Source: Paracentrotus lividus
Taxonomy: Eukaryota; Echinodermata; Echinoidea; Camarodonta; Echinidae
Length of the DNA stretch: 64,000 nt
Assembly: GCA_940671915.1 (NCBI GenBank)
Contig: CALNVZ010001092.1
Span: 1 to 64,000, forward strand
Direction: 5' to 3'
The notes under the pieces were generated by a model that did not search any database, was not told the origin of the DNA, and saw nothing but the letters and a program-made list of their open reading frames with translations. How positions within the stretch are numbered: the stretch's first letter is position 1; each line of letters opens with the position of its first letter. A program made the position numbers and the translations under genes. Below, one piece after another: positions 11,028 through 22,817 of the stretch.

Positions 11028-13020
11028 TATCAGTCTATTATTTGAACCAAAATGATCTATACCCAACAAAAAAAGTAAGTCCCCCCTAATCAAAATGATG
11101 TAACTTTTGAATGGGCTTGGTTTGAGCAAAATAATGTGGAGGGAGGTTTTCTACACTTATTGATTACCTTCTGTGAAAAAAATGACATACATCCCTTGAG
11201 ACACGCATGAGTGATCAACGATTACAGCAAAAAGGACATTTTCAAAAGTCACAGGGGTTATATTTTGGTCTGTACAAATAATTATTTTGTAAAATTTTCA
11301 TTCTACCCTTTGTTGAATTGTTTTGGTGGTTTTATTATCCAAAATTTGACCAAACACCATTCCCGATACATTTCACTATTTTTCATGGATGAGTGAGCAC
11401 AATTTTAAGAATTATGTTCAGGCCTCCAAAAATTTCATTTAATGAATTGACATCAGATATTATCATCAACATTATAAACACATCTTGTGAGAACATGATC
11501 ATTAGTCGTCGTGTCATGGTCGAGTGAGCACACTTTATAGGTGACTTTTGTGACTGTTGTAATGACAATTTTGCCTTTAACGGTTGTTCATTCATGCATT
11601 ATGCAACAGTTTTATCTTATTTTTGCACATAAGGTAGTCAATGAGTGTGTGAACGTTAACGCCAAACGATATTACTAAAAAAAAATTTTGTTAAAAAGAT
11701 CCAGGATGTTGATTAGAGGTTTGTTATTGCCTCGAGATTGTACAATATGTCAATGGAGAGGAAATCAACATTTTGATAAAATTGAAATTCGGCTTAATTT
11801 CATTGATTTATTTTTGTTAATTCCATTGTGAGTTTTTCATGGAACTTGGCAAACAACCTCAGGCTATAGTACTAACTAACAGGAACAAACGCCAAATCGG
11901 GTATCTGATACGGCACGGAGTGGGGCCAAAGCTCTAAACTTTCTTCTTATTTGAATAATTTTCTAATCACTTTTGCTCACTGAAGTATTTCGTGAAACTC
12001 AAATCAATTGAATGTGTAAAGTGGGATAAATTTGTCATCATTTGTGATGTCACAAAGGGAGAACTCCCCATATGGTGTGCACGAAAACTATTTAAAATGT
12101 CTCTTTATTTTCATTCTAATGATAGAACAGCTTTTCTTTTCATGATATATTATGACTTTCATATATTTACAAGTCATCCCATAAAAAGATTCTTTATTCT
12201 CCCTTTAGAATCAAGAAAAAAAGAGGATTTTAGTACAATGTGTACAATAGATATGGGAAAGATCTCCCTGCATTACATCACACATCATGGTTGCGTTGCC
12301 AATTGGAGGATCTCCATATCATAAGTGATCTCAAAATCTAAAAATTCATATCTATCTTATTCATTGCCTGATTTTTCTGAAACTTTTCCAACATGTTCCG
12401 GGGGTTTGTCTCCATTCACTGAAGCTAAATTTCTCTGAGGGGATAATTCCCCTTTAATGGTTAATGAAATTTTTCAGAAGGATAATATCATTAACGTATC
12501 CTGTGAAACACTTTCATATCATGGACCGCTTACAGACTTAGAGATAACGTAATCTGAACCTTGTTGAAGCCTACACTGGATGCTCAAGTTGATATTTTTG
12601 AATTGAATTGAATGTTCTTATTTTCCATTTCATCATCACATTAGATAATTTCAGATATAATTTCACATATACATATAGAGTAATTCATACAAAAAGATAT
12701 ATCAAATTTTAGTAATCAACATGAAATATAGTCCATTGTTAGATAAGGATAAATGATAACAGAAGGACATGCTAAAAAGCAATGCTTGTATTTTGCATGC
12801 CCCAAGTTAAATAATAAGTAGTACAATGATTCGTATGCTTGTGCAAACAACAAAGTTACACATAATCAATATAAGTACATATTTTAATATAGATTGTATC
12901 TGCAAGATGAGGATAGGGAAAATAAAGGACAAAATTACATTTTTTTGGTAAAAGTAGACGTTAATGAAATAAAGGAGAAATAATGAAAAGGTGGAAATTA
13001 AAGAGAATGAAATGAAGCGA
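11028..13020. other. Non-coding stretch; possible dispersed-repeat sequence
   Basis: No convincing gene. The 110-codon frame at 11992-12324 starts at GTG and shows no domain. The start (near 11065, AAAAAAAGTAAGTCCCCCCT) weakly resembles 38852-38875 (AAAAAGAAAGTTCCCCCTAT), which may mark a shared repeat end. Near 12600 the run GAATTGAATTGAATGTTC could be the simple-repeat tail of a minus-strand LINE, but no coding similarity supports it. Confidence 0.3.
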
Positions 13021-13080
13021 AATTGAAAGAGAGGGAGAAAGAGAGAGAGAGAGAGAGAAAGAAAGAGAGAGAGACAGAGA
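13021..13080 (+). repeat. GA-rich microsatellite
   Basis: An imperfect (GA)n/(GAAA)n run stands directly upstream of the possible membrane-spanning exon. Confidence 0.9.
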
Positions 13081-13334
13081 TATACATCCACTGCCAACAA
13101 AGCATTAGATGGAGATACTCTGCAAGACAATGACAATGATAATATCCATCAAACTGACGTAATAACTTCTGCCAGATATACATTAAACAAAGAAAATGCA
13201 GAGGATGAGGCCTCTTCGTCAAATCTTGGAGGAATTAAAGTAATCATCTTTGCATCAGTGGCAATTTTCGAAGGACTCCTTTGAACAGCATTTCTTTGCG
13301 CTCTCTGCACTATTTTTCTTTTCAAATACTTACA
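13081..13334 (+). pseudogene. Possible exon for a receptor-like membrane segment, broken
   Basis: One plus-strand frame from 13081 reads a polar Ser/Thr/Asp/Asn-rich stretch (includes DGDTLQDNDND and ENAEDEASSSN), then a strongly hydrophobic run starting GGIKVIIFASVAIFEGLL. An in-frame TGA at 13282-13284 interrupts it. Beyond the stop the frame stays hydrophobic (TAFLCALCTIFLF) and ends in KYLH where the 13335 transposon begins. Outer polar region plus hydrophobic helix plus basic stop-transfer residue is the layout of a type I membrane protein. The acidic tail frame at 16899 on the far side of the transposon would suit its cytoplasmic part. No start, splice sites or domain are certain and the protein is not recognised. 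Alternative: chance open frame. Confidence 0.35.
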
Positions 13335-14162
13335 CACTGAAAACCTAAACGGGTAGACCGACTAGCTTTAAAGCTAGTCGTAGTTATGCCCAGACTGACT
13401 AGATTTAAAGCTAGTCAGTCACGACGGACTGGCTTTCCTTCAACACAACCCGGCTATTACGGACTAGCTTTAAAGCTGGTCCGTCTCTACGGACTAACTT
13501 GAAACTAGTCCGTCAAGTTAGTCCGTCGTGACGGACTAGTTTTAATGCTAGTCGGTCACGACGGACTAGCTTTCCAGACTAGCTTTACAGCTAGTCGGTC
13601 ACGACGAAGTAGTTTTAAAGCTAGTCCGTCGTGACCAGTTTGACGGACTAGTATTAAAGCTAGTCGTAATGATGCCCAGACAGACGAGCTTTTGAGCAGG
13701 ACTAGCTTTACAGCTAGTCCGTCAAGGTGTTAAAAGTAGTCCGTCGCGATGGTTTTGTCTTGACCGACTTAGCTTAATATGGCTTCACAGGCTTGTCAGA
13801 GACGTCAAATCTGAAATTTTAGAAGACATTTCATCCAGATACAATTAATCTAAAAGAAAAGTGACACATAAATTTATAATTAGATTTAGAATTCAATTTA
13901 ATGAGATTGTTATGATCATTGTAAAGCATACACATTTGTTCATTAATTTGGTAAGACAAACTTTGTTTAACGTGTTATACAACATTAATCTATGTGCAAA
14001 TAATAGGCTAACGATGTTCATGAAATTAACCGTAACTTAATTAGGAATTAAAAAACGAGTACCTCACCATGTGAAGGAGACCGTCACATGATCAAAATCT
14101 TACTCATTCTTACACGCCCGGGACAACAACGTGTGTAACAAATATATATTCGAGACGTATTC

Positions 14163-15750
14163 AGACAATTACATCCTCGTTTCGAAATGAGGAAATTTAT
14201 CCCCCCGGACATTCCCCCGAACAATTTACCCCCGAGGACATATTTACCACCCGGACAATACCCCCGAGAACAATAACCCCGGGACAAGTACACCCCCGGA
14301 CATTACCCCCCGAGGACAATTTACCCCCGGAGAGTTACACCCGCTGCAACTACCCCCACCCCCCCCCCGAGGACAATTACACCCTCACAGCCATTATTGT
14401 GGAATCAAGTGGCGCCCAATTGCGCAATCTCGCCCGCTGCGCAGGTTTTCGGATATTTTCTACTGGATCTAGTCTTTTCCTTTCTCTTTTATATTTCGTA
14501 TGAGGACAATTATCCCCTGGACAATCAACCCACGAGACAATTACCCCCCAACGAAAATTACCCCAAGGACAATAACCCCCGGAAAGTTCCCCCGGACAAT
14601 TACCCCCTCCCCCTTCCACTGGCAATTGATGTATTAATCAAGCGACGCCCATTGTGATTCTCGCCTGGTGTCGCAAGTTTTTTGAATTATTTTCTACTTG
14701 ATCATATCTTAATGGCTTTCTCTTTCTCTTTCCCTTTTTCTTTTATATATATCTTTCTCATTTTCTCTCTCTCTCTCTCTCACTTTCTTATTTTTTCCCC
14801 TTTTCCCTTTTTTCTTCCTTTCCTTTAATAATGATAATAATGTTAAGCATTTATAATGCGCCGAATATCTAATAAACTATTTAGTGGCGCAGCTTGTTTG
14901 CTTGCTTGCACCCCAAGCCCCCTGTTTGGATACACATTATATGCATCAGAAAATAAACTGGCCGTCAGATTCATGACGGTGGATTCTGCAAAATCCGTGG
15001 ACTAAAACCATGGTTTCTATTGGCGGTCATCAGGGCCATAATGAATAATTTATGTATGATATTTAATGTTACGATTAACCTTATTATTTCCATAAATTGA
15101 TATTAGGCTTTAGTTTACATTTTCACTTTATTTATTAATTCATGGAGTCAATAATTATGACTTTTATTGCCGCCCTTAGAAACCATGGGTTCAGACCATG
15201 GTTTTATCCATTTTTCGGGAAATTAAACAAAAAATGAATAAAAATCATATCAGTTGGAATCAGAGATGAATCAGAGATATTCAACATGTGTGATTATTAT
15301 GTGTATTTGTGTCCTTTCATGAATGTCCAATTTGTTGTTCTATGAAAAGAAAAGGTAATATGAGGGCCAGTTTACATATTTTCTGATGCATATATGCGTA
15401 TCCAAACGGGTGGCTTGGGGCGCAAGCCCTCCCCCCATTTTTTCCTTGCGCAGAAGGTGAAAGGGGGGAGGAAAAAGCAAGGAAAAAAGAAGGAAGTGAG
15501 AGAGAGAAAGGGAAAAGGAGAAAGAGAAATATGACAGAGAAAGAGAAAGTCATTATGATAAGATCAAGTAAAAAAATAATTCGAAAACCTGCAACACCGG
15601 GCGAGACCCACAACGGGCGCCGCTTGATTCCAACATCAGTGCCTGTGAGGGGGGTAATTGTCCTCGGGGAGAAATGGACCGGGTGTAAGTCTCCGGGGGT
15701 ATGTCCGGGGGTTATTGTCCGGGGGTAATTGTCCAGGGGGTAGTTGTCCT
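14163..15750. mobile_element. Nested fold-back with opposed GGACAATTACCCC arrays (element A)
   Basis: The left side carries arrays of 14-16-bp units of the type GGACAATTACCCCCG (about 14190-14390 and 14505-14600). The right side carries the reverse complement, GGGGGTAATTGTCC (about 15640-15750). Between them the arms are inverted copies: CAAGCCCCCTGTTTGGATAC near 14925 pairs with the stretch near 15395, and ACCATGGTTTCTA near 15008 pairs near 15180. The left flank block CTCGCCCGCTGCGCAGG is itself repeated in decayed form near 14660. No ORF. The design matches elements B (20606) and C (46626). Confidence 0.65.
14770..14790 (+). repeat. CT microsatellite
   Basis: A (CT)n run lies inside the T/C-rich part of fold-back A; its inverted counterpart is the GA-rich stretch near 15496-15550. 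Confidence 0.7.
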
Positions 15751-15870
15751 AGAACCGTATATCGAATCTGCACCTCTTCGGTTTACACGTAAAATCGAAT
15801 TCGCAATCAGATAATGCACATTATAGATCATGTCCTTTTCGCAATGCGCATGTTATTCAGTGGATGGACT

Positions 15871-16024
15871 CTATTCTTATAGATTGCTGATGAATGCCCG
15901 GCTTAGCAACAACTGTGAATGAAAGGTGGCTACGAATGCCCAGCTTAGCAACAACAGTGAATTTAAGGTGGATTATTCACAGTTGTTGCTAAGCCGGGCA
16001 TTCATCAGCAATCTATAAGAATAG
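15871..16024. repeat. Perfect 50-bp inverted repeat with 54-nt loop
   Basis: Arms 15871-15920 and 15975-16024 are exact reverse complements and contain GGCTTAGCAACAACTGTGAA. The loop holds a third, imperfect direct copy of the same block (15935-15962). A smaller hairpin (TTATTCAATTA with TAATTGAATAA) follows near 16045-16075. Confidence 0.9.
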
Positions 16025-16898
16025 ACGAGATTCTTGGGTTCGAGTTATTCAATTATAGCCTGTAATTGAATAATGAACGACAATATTAAGAATCTATACT
16101 CGTGCCTATAGATTACTTGTTGTTATGTAAAAATAAACTTTCAGATTTGTTAAGCCAAAACAACCTTTGTTTAAAAATAATACACATTGATCCTGTTCGG
16201 AAACAGAATGAATGGAGTAGCTGCGTGTATTTACACGAACCTAATTTACAATACAGACAATAATGGAATTGTTCTAAATAATAGCCTGCACAAAAGAGAA
16301 AAAACACAACCCATAATTGTTGGCGGTACTCACATTACTATTAAATATTAAAGAGGGATTTTAAGAAATTTCATATCAAATTTGTTGTCAAACTTGCGTT
16401 ATAAATACTTTAGCTTGATAGGTACAACGTTTGCATTATTATATATCACTACTTCAATAACCTTTTAATAATTTTCATAGATAATTGAAAACGAAATTGC
16501 AAAAGTGTATGTATATCAAAAGCTAGTCCGTCAACTTAATGGGTAAACCTCGTCCGTCTACCTACATTTAGTGAGCTCGTCCGTCAACTCGACAGACGAG
16601 TATTAAGCATGACGGACGAGCTTTAAAGCTAGTCCGTCAGGTTGAGAGATTTAGATTCCGTTATAAGCTAGTCCGTCGAGACGGACTAACTTGACGGACT
16701 AGCTTTAAAACTAGTCCGTCTTGACTGACTAGCTTTAAAGCTAGTCCGTCAATTGACGGACGAGGTTACGTTTTCAGTGCAAAGGATCAATCTGTGCAAA
16801 GGATCAATCTAAATGCTCGGCCTTCTAAAAGCTTTCATGATCCCCAGGTTCCCATGAATTGTTTTTTTGCTTGCAATGCTTCTCAGAAAGAAATTTAG

Positions 16899-17207
16899 TT
16901 GCGTACAGGTGATCGCAAAATCGTTGAAGATGATGAAGAAGCTCTAAATTGCTGTCCTCCACATTTGCCATCTCTCACAACGATGCTTGTTCCAAAAGAA
17001 TTTGTTCAGGATGATAAATTCTTATATGAGGCGGAGTCCTCACGTAGTTCGAATTTAAGTTCGCAATCTACTGGACCTCTTACTTCAAGTAAATCATATA
17101 AATTTCCTTCTGAAACTTCCACCCCCTCTGGTTCATCAGAAGGGGATCAATATGCGCTCCCTGAATTCCAGGAAGATGAAACCCTATGCTTAAGCGAGTC
17201 TGATTGA
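16899..17207 (+). pseudogene. Possible cytoplasmic-tail exon of a receptor-like gene (tail copy 1)
   Basis: An open frame of 102 codons begins just after TTTAG (16894-16898), downstream of a pyrimidine-rich stretch and TTCTCAG, so it could be a terminal exon; it has no ATG. The product is acidic and serine/threonine-rich (SSRSSNLSSQSTGP, PSETSTPSGSSEGDQ) and ends YALPEFQEDETLCLSESD. The same C-terminal block occurs in frame at 26272-26406 and 29999-30131, where it continues LSDHDIIGTI before its stop. Here the leucine codon position is TGA (17205-17207), so this copy is probably truncated by a nonsense change. No known domain is recognised; tyrosine and serine motifs would fit a signalling tail, which is inference. 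Sequence conservation across copies argues it was once coding. Confidence 0.45.
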
Positions 17208-18944
17208 TCAGATCCTGACTATATGACAACGCAAAAATCATGCGAATGCATGTGTTACCTAGGTCAGTGCCTTTCACCAGCAGCATGACCAGGCTGCAAA
17301 TTAAAAACACCATGGCCGATACAGATTTTCCACTTCCACCCTTTCCATAGATTTAAGCCGATTCACCCCTTTTAGTCTGCAAAGCGAAGTTTGAGCATTA
17401 AACGTTGGGTAAATATTCTTCTGCATAATTGAATACTTCTGTTTTACATTTTAATATTTATATTTTCCCAAATGTTTAGAATGCAATGCATTTTGGAATA
17501 AAAAAATTGGTATTGTCCACATGTTCGGATCCACGGAAACTTTTTTTGGGGGGTTTTTGAATTGATTTCATTCGAAAAAATTAAATCATAATTCATATTT
17601 ATCAACTTACTGGTGGTAAAATAAGTAACATCTGAGATTACATTTCAATCATAATTTTGCAAACTATGTATGTAAGGTATATTGTTTCCTTCTTACTACT
17701 TGTACCTCTTATTTGCAAGACTTAATGTTGTATAAAAAAAAAAACCAAAAAAAAAAGTGTACATATTTCCAAAGAGTGTTTTTAATATAAAATGTATACG
17801 ATGTTAAAATTTTGTATTTACTCTCATTTTATTTCCTGATGATAGAAGGTAGAAAAAACAACTTTGAATAGTGTCTCATAAATGCGGAAAAGGGAGAATG
17901 TATTAATTTTCCAGATTTCTCTCTATATTTGCTTTATTACATATATTATAAAACTTCTGGTTGTGGATTATTAAGGGGCAAATGATAATGTGAGATATTA
18001 ACTTGTTAAGCCATAAAAAATGAAACATGACATGTTAATAGTTTTTCTTCTTATATAGCTACTTTCACATCAAGTACTATATGCATATGAATTACTTAAT
18101 TTCCTTTCATATACCAATTACTTTTCAGACATATTCTGCAAAACGAGGCATAATACTGTCCAAACACCAACATATTAATATATTGAAAAGCAATAGAAAT
18201 AGTTTATCACACGGTGTGGGAATTTATTGCATAGTTACTATCATAATCCAACATGTACATGTATACGATGTTTATATTTGTGTGTAATTTTATTTTTTAT
18301 TTTACGATGCGTGAAGAATAAAATAGCAATGTAAAATATTGCTTCGTAAAACAATGATGTCACATGTAATAATGTTTAGACAATAATATCTATCAACTTG
18401 GAGTGGTGAGGAACACATTTTGATACAACATATTGTGCATTAACGCAACAGTAAAATGTAACACATGATAAAGTACATTTTTGTCTGTATATATTATACT
18501 AGCTTAAATGCAGTTACTTTCATTTCATGCAAGCATTGTATGCATTTTAAACTTATATTGTCTCTGGCATCTCTGACTTGTAAGGCGTGTTAAATACTCT
18601 ATAACCTAAGAGTAATGTATTTTTTTTTTAATGTATCAATAATGTATGAATATATGTATGAATGTACACTTATATATTAAGATGCAATTTTGCACCCTAA
18701 ATGTAACAGGAACGACATGGGGTACACAATTGGACTCTATTCATTTTCGGATGTGTGACAAAAACACAACAATTTGCATCCTATGGGATGCAGGAAATAT
18801 CTGTGCAGATTGGGATACAGGTGCGTAATGTAGCTTTTTGCACCTCCGAGGGTGCCAAATGCTTATTTGGGTGCAAAGATGCTATTGTTACATTTTGAAG
18901 GATGCGAAATTGCGTATAGTTTGTAAATGCCTAATACGAACGTG
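17208..18944. other. AT-rich stretch without recognised feature
   Basis: Frame remnants of the tail may continue to about 17290; after that only short low-complexity ORFs and A/T runs are seen. Confidence 0.5.
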
Positions 18945-19872
18945 TGTTAGTAAAAAGTAGTTTATCATGCACTTTATCGTAAAGAACAAAACCAAGTACA
19001 CCATATAAAGCAACAAAGAATAACCACATAATGATGTAAATATTTTTTCTTTTAAAATTTAAGACCAAGTACAAAATTTCTGTCATAAATAATTATATTG
19101 TAAATATAATTGCATTTCATGACGAACGCAGTCCGTTTGAAGACAGTATACCCCCTTCTTGCAACACTATTAGTTCTCTTTTCCAAGTGTGACCAGGGGG
19201 ACTGAGAGGGACCGCTGGGTGTGACAAAACACCTCAATCAGATATCTATCTAAAAAACATCTGTTCCTTGACCTCGGTCCAAACAGTGGTCACCCAAGGT
19301 CACGCTGGGGCCAACATTTTACATTTAACGATCAAGATGTCGTATCGATACATTCTTTATTAGTTTGTTTATTCTTGTCACTTTCCTTATTCCGAGCTCG
19401 ATTTTCTTCGTTTGAAATTGAAAACGAATTAACATTTGATTCTAAATAATAATATGCCTGTGAAAACTTAAATATATCAATAATCAAACTTATTTTAAAG
19501 CTACACTCACTTATGTTCTAGAAGCTACTAATACGTAACATCCCAGCTGTTGTTTATCTTTTACCCTGGCTCAACGCTCAAGCTGGCTGTGGAGTTGCAA
19601 AGTTTTATACAGGGATTATCTGCCATCGGCGGCCAATAGTGAATGGAAATAGTTTCAAACGAGGATTTTTATAAGGGGTCCGACACCTGAGCTCAGCTCT
19701 CGAACTGGGGGTAGCGGCACAACGAGGGATTGACGTAATGTTATATTGATATTTTGAAAAGGAGATAAAGGAATTCTCCACTTTATTCTACATTGAAATC
19801 ATCGATTTGTTAATTTGAGATTCAACATCCGTTCTGAAAATACATTCATCTCAACACTCTTTACATAATGTT
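18945..19872. repeat. Locally duplicated segment (long form)
   Basis: 18945-19110 and 19741-19872 match 29628-29945 closely, with blocks such as AGTTTATCATGCACTTTATC, AACCACATAATGATGTAAAT and CACTTTATTCTACATTGAAA. The 19111-19740 part is absent from the other copy, so it was inserted here or deleted there. In both places the segment lies upstream of a tail-exon copy. Confidence 0.75.
19625..19705 (+). promoter_or_regulatory. Promoter-like arrangement (weak)
   Basis: A GGCCAATAG (CCAAT-box-like, 19630) is followed about 40 bp later by TTTTTATAAGGGG (TATA-like, 19667-19679), with possible start-site sequence near 19695-19705. It lies in the 630-bp block present only in this copy of the duplicated segment. 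No adjoining coding exon is visible, so this is only suggestive. Confidence 0.2.
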
Positions 19873-20323
19873 AGTTGTCGTCTTTTCAGATAAAAAAAAA
19901 AAGAAAAAAGAAAGAGGCATAGTGATTGTAACATCAGTAATTGTAACATGTAAAGTCTTATCTGTATATACTTTTTTTAAATATAACATTAACTAATAGT
20001 TTCAAAACAGCATTACTAATTGATTTTTACTAATTGAAGCCCCCCTGAAAAAATAACCCACTTTGATAAATCCCACTGTTTTCCCGATTTATTAAATAAA
20101 TTTTTTATTGTTGTCCTTCTTTTCTGATTTTCCACAATGTAACATCATTAATTGTAACGTGTAATAGCTATCAAATTTGTTCTCTATCTTTATATTTCAA
20201 ACAACAAATACTTAATGATATAAACAATGCTTCTCTGGATAAAAAATAAAACCCCACTCTTACATTTGAATGCATCGTTTTCGAGGTTTTTTCAGATCAA
20301 CAATATCTATTCCACTAAAAATA
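19873..20323. other. AT-rich stretch with a partial internal duplication
   Basis: TTGTAACATCAGTAATTGTAAC (near 19927) recurs in slightly changed form near 20136. No gene is seen. Confidence 0.5.
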
Positions 20324-20605
20324 CCATGTGGCCAAAATTATAGAAACACCTCAACCTACCACAAAGTCTATGCATTATCAATCCATAAGTACATCTTGCC
20401 CGAGAACTCAGATAAATAGATGATCTTTGTGCCCAAGCTTTCAAACTTGTAATGCATAGCGGTCTTGACGTATTACTTTCAATACAAATTTATATAGGTT
20501 TTCACCCATGCTGGAATTGGCGCAGCATAAAACATAGGTTGAACGCACTATGGCGCTTTCTCGTTTCCCCTAACCTTGTGTACTAAACGCGTTGATCATG
20601 AAGCG

Positions 20606-22433
20606 ATCCCCCCGGAGGACAACTCCCCCGGGACAACTCGCCGAGACAGCTCCCGGAGGAGACAACTCTCCCCAGTACAACTCCTGCTATTGGGAACCGA
20701 TTTTTATCGTCAAAGAGATAGGAGAGAGATATCATCTCAAAATCTTAAATCACCATAGGAAGTATGACGTGATTAAGGTTTAGAGGATGTAGTGAGTCAA
20801 TGGTCAGGCCCGTGAACTAGGAGTCTTTGCGATGGTATTCGAGAATCTGAAAAAAATGAACCTTTTGAATGAGTGATTTCATATTAGAGCGGCAAAGCGC
20901 AGCCTAAAATTTGACCTAAAAAGACCCGAAGCAGTAATTTTTACTTTATCTTGTGTTCTATTATTGTTTGTTGTTATTTCACAAACGTGTGAACGATCAT
21001 CTTTCTTTTAGCGCAAAAAAAACAAAAAAAAAAAAACAAAAAAAAATAAACAAAAAAAAAAAACAAAAAAACAAAAAAGGATTCAAAGCCAAACCTCAAG
21101 GATAACTTATTCACATCACAGTTCTGTATACTCAATGACGACAAAAATAACATGTACATAATTTGAATACAAGGGTTTGTAGTGATTTCTTCTTCTTTGT
21201 GCAGCAATGGTTTTAACAATATATAAATGGTTTTATTCGGATATTGAACCGGAAATACTTGAAAAATTGGTTGATTATACCAGATGTTTTAATTTTTCAT
21301 CTACCTGAGAGATATTTTCAACCGACCACTAGTATTGCAAATACACATTCTCTTTGATAGCTGATGACACGCATTGAATGCACAAGTCTGCAACTGCATA
21401 CCTTATGTAATACACACGAACCATTTAAGAGCTTATCACATTGTCTGTAAAATCTAAACCAATGACAAAATGAGTAACATTATTCCTTGAAAAATTAACA
21501 AACAAGTGTGATTTGACATTGAGTTTTGTAATCTGATAAAATAATTGTGTCTGTTTAAACTTTCGCTCGTTCTTGCATTTGTTAGTGTGATAATTATTAA
21601 AAAGCATTATTATTGTGGCTCACCCCCCCGCCTACACTGCTGAAAACGACTTATGAGATATGTTAGGCCAACTCCGCCCAGCTCTGCCTCTTTCTACTCC
21701 TGTAGCTTCATATTTAAGTAACCCCATTAGCATCCTTCCCTGTTTTTTCAAACATTTCTTTTATTTCTTGCATTGTTCAATAATTTTTCCTTTTTCTGAG
21801 GGTCACGATATTCGGTTGGGGTACCTCTGAATCTGCCAAACCTAAACAACCTTGTTTGAGGGAAGATGCCATCTCTTAGATTGGAAAGGGGTGGTTCCAA
21901 TGGATGATTACACCCCAAATTAGAAACAACCATTCCCATCTCCGCTTGTCATATCAGAAGGGTTACTCATGCGAAAAGTAATGTAATAATGTAACAGAAA
22001 GAAAAAACAAGGTTGGGCATAAATTTCCAATTAGTTATAAAGCATTTAAGTGAGGGGAGATGTCATCCAACGGGAGTTGTCCTTGGGGGGGGCCTATCCA
22101 TACCGGGGGAGATGTCCCCGGGGTGAGGCTGTCCTCGCAGGGGAGTTGGTGTCTGTCGGAGTTATCCTCTCGGGGAGCGTTCTTCCAGGGCGGTGTTGTC
22201 CTCCCAAGTCGGGGGTTTGTCCTCAGGGGAGTTGTCCAGGGGGAAGTTGTATCCTCCTGTGGGAGTTGTGCCCTGGGGAATGCGACTGTCCCCGGGGGAC
22301 TCGTCCTTGAGGGGACCTGTCCTCCAGGGGAGATGTCCTGCGGGGGACCTGTCCTCCGAGGGAGTTGTCCTCCGGGGGAGTTGTCCTCCGGGGGAGCTGT
22401 CCTCCGGGAGTTGTCCTCCTGAGGAGATGTCCT
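20606..22433. mobile_element. Element with opposed GGACAACTCCCC arrays (element B)
   Basis: A short left array (about 20610-20680) has units like GGAGGACAACTCCCC. A long right array (about 22058-22433, some 20 units of 16-17 bp) is the reverse complement, GGGGGAGTTGTCCTCC. The sequence just inside the right array, AAAGCATTTAAGTGAGG, is shared with element C (47650). The interior is AT-rich with an A-rich run and no gene. It sits inside Tc1-like copy 1, where some host sequence present in copy 2 (about 38110-38190) is missing. Confidence 0.65.
21016..21077 (+). repeat. A-rich simple sequence
   Basis: Runs of CAAAAAAA-type repeats inside element B; the minus-strand reading gives only a Phe/Cys-rich low-complexity frame. 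Confidence 0.85.
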
Positions 22434-22817
22434 AGAACCATTCTAAGTTTCAGCAAATTTGGTTAAATGGGGAGGGTGGATTCGCCCACACCCTCGGTGG
22501 TTAGATGACCCAAAAAACCATGCCCATTGACAGTTAAGACTATTTTTTTTTAAATTTAATGAAGACACTCCTTGTAAATGTTTTCTTTTTAAAAGGAAAT
22601 TTCATGAGCAATTCAAATATGTTGAAATATCAAGGGTCATTTGAACACTGGACTTAAATAGGGGCACTGAATTAAAAATTTGGGGCCCTTCAAAAATAAT
22701 TTTAAAATCCCCACATAAGATGTAATTGCTTCACCCTGTATTGTTATGAATGCCATTGTTGACATCCTCAGGAAATTTCCTTTCAGAATATATATTCTGA
22801 ATATATATTCTGAAATA

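Larger units (their letters stand above)
13335..16779. mobile_element. TIR element built from CTAGCTTTAAAGCTAG palindromes (copy 1)
   Basis: The ends CACTGAAAAC and GTTTTCAGTG are inverted copies. Just inside, 13360-13790 and 16525-16765 hold many repeats of GACTAGCTTTAAAGCTAGTC in intact and decayed form, usually joined by CCGTC/GACGG so that each unit is a palindrome. The left array continues into TTAATATGGCTTCACAGG and CAGAGACGTCAAATCTGAAA, and the same order of blocks occurs in the copy at 63033. No clear target-site duplication and no transposase ORF were found. A separate fold-back is nested at 14163-15750. The insertion separates the possible membrane exon from the possible tail exon. 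Confidence 0.7.

Noticed and set aside
11992..12324. 110-codon plus-strand frame
   Set aside because: Non-ATG start, no homologous motif, and sequence style like surrounding AT-rich DNA.
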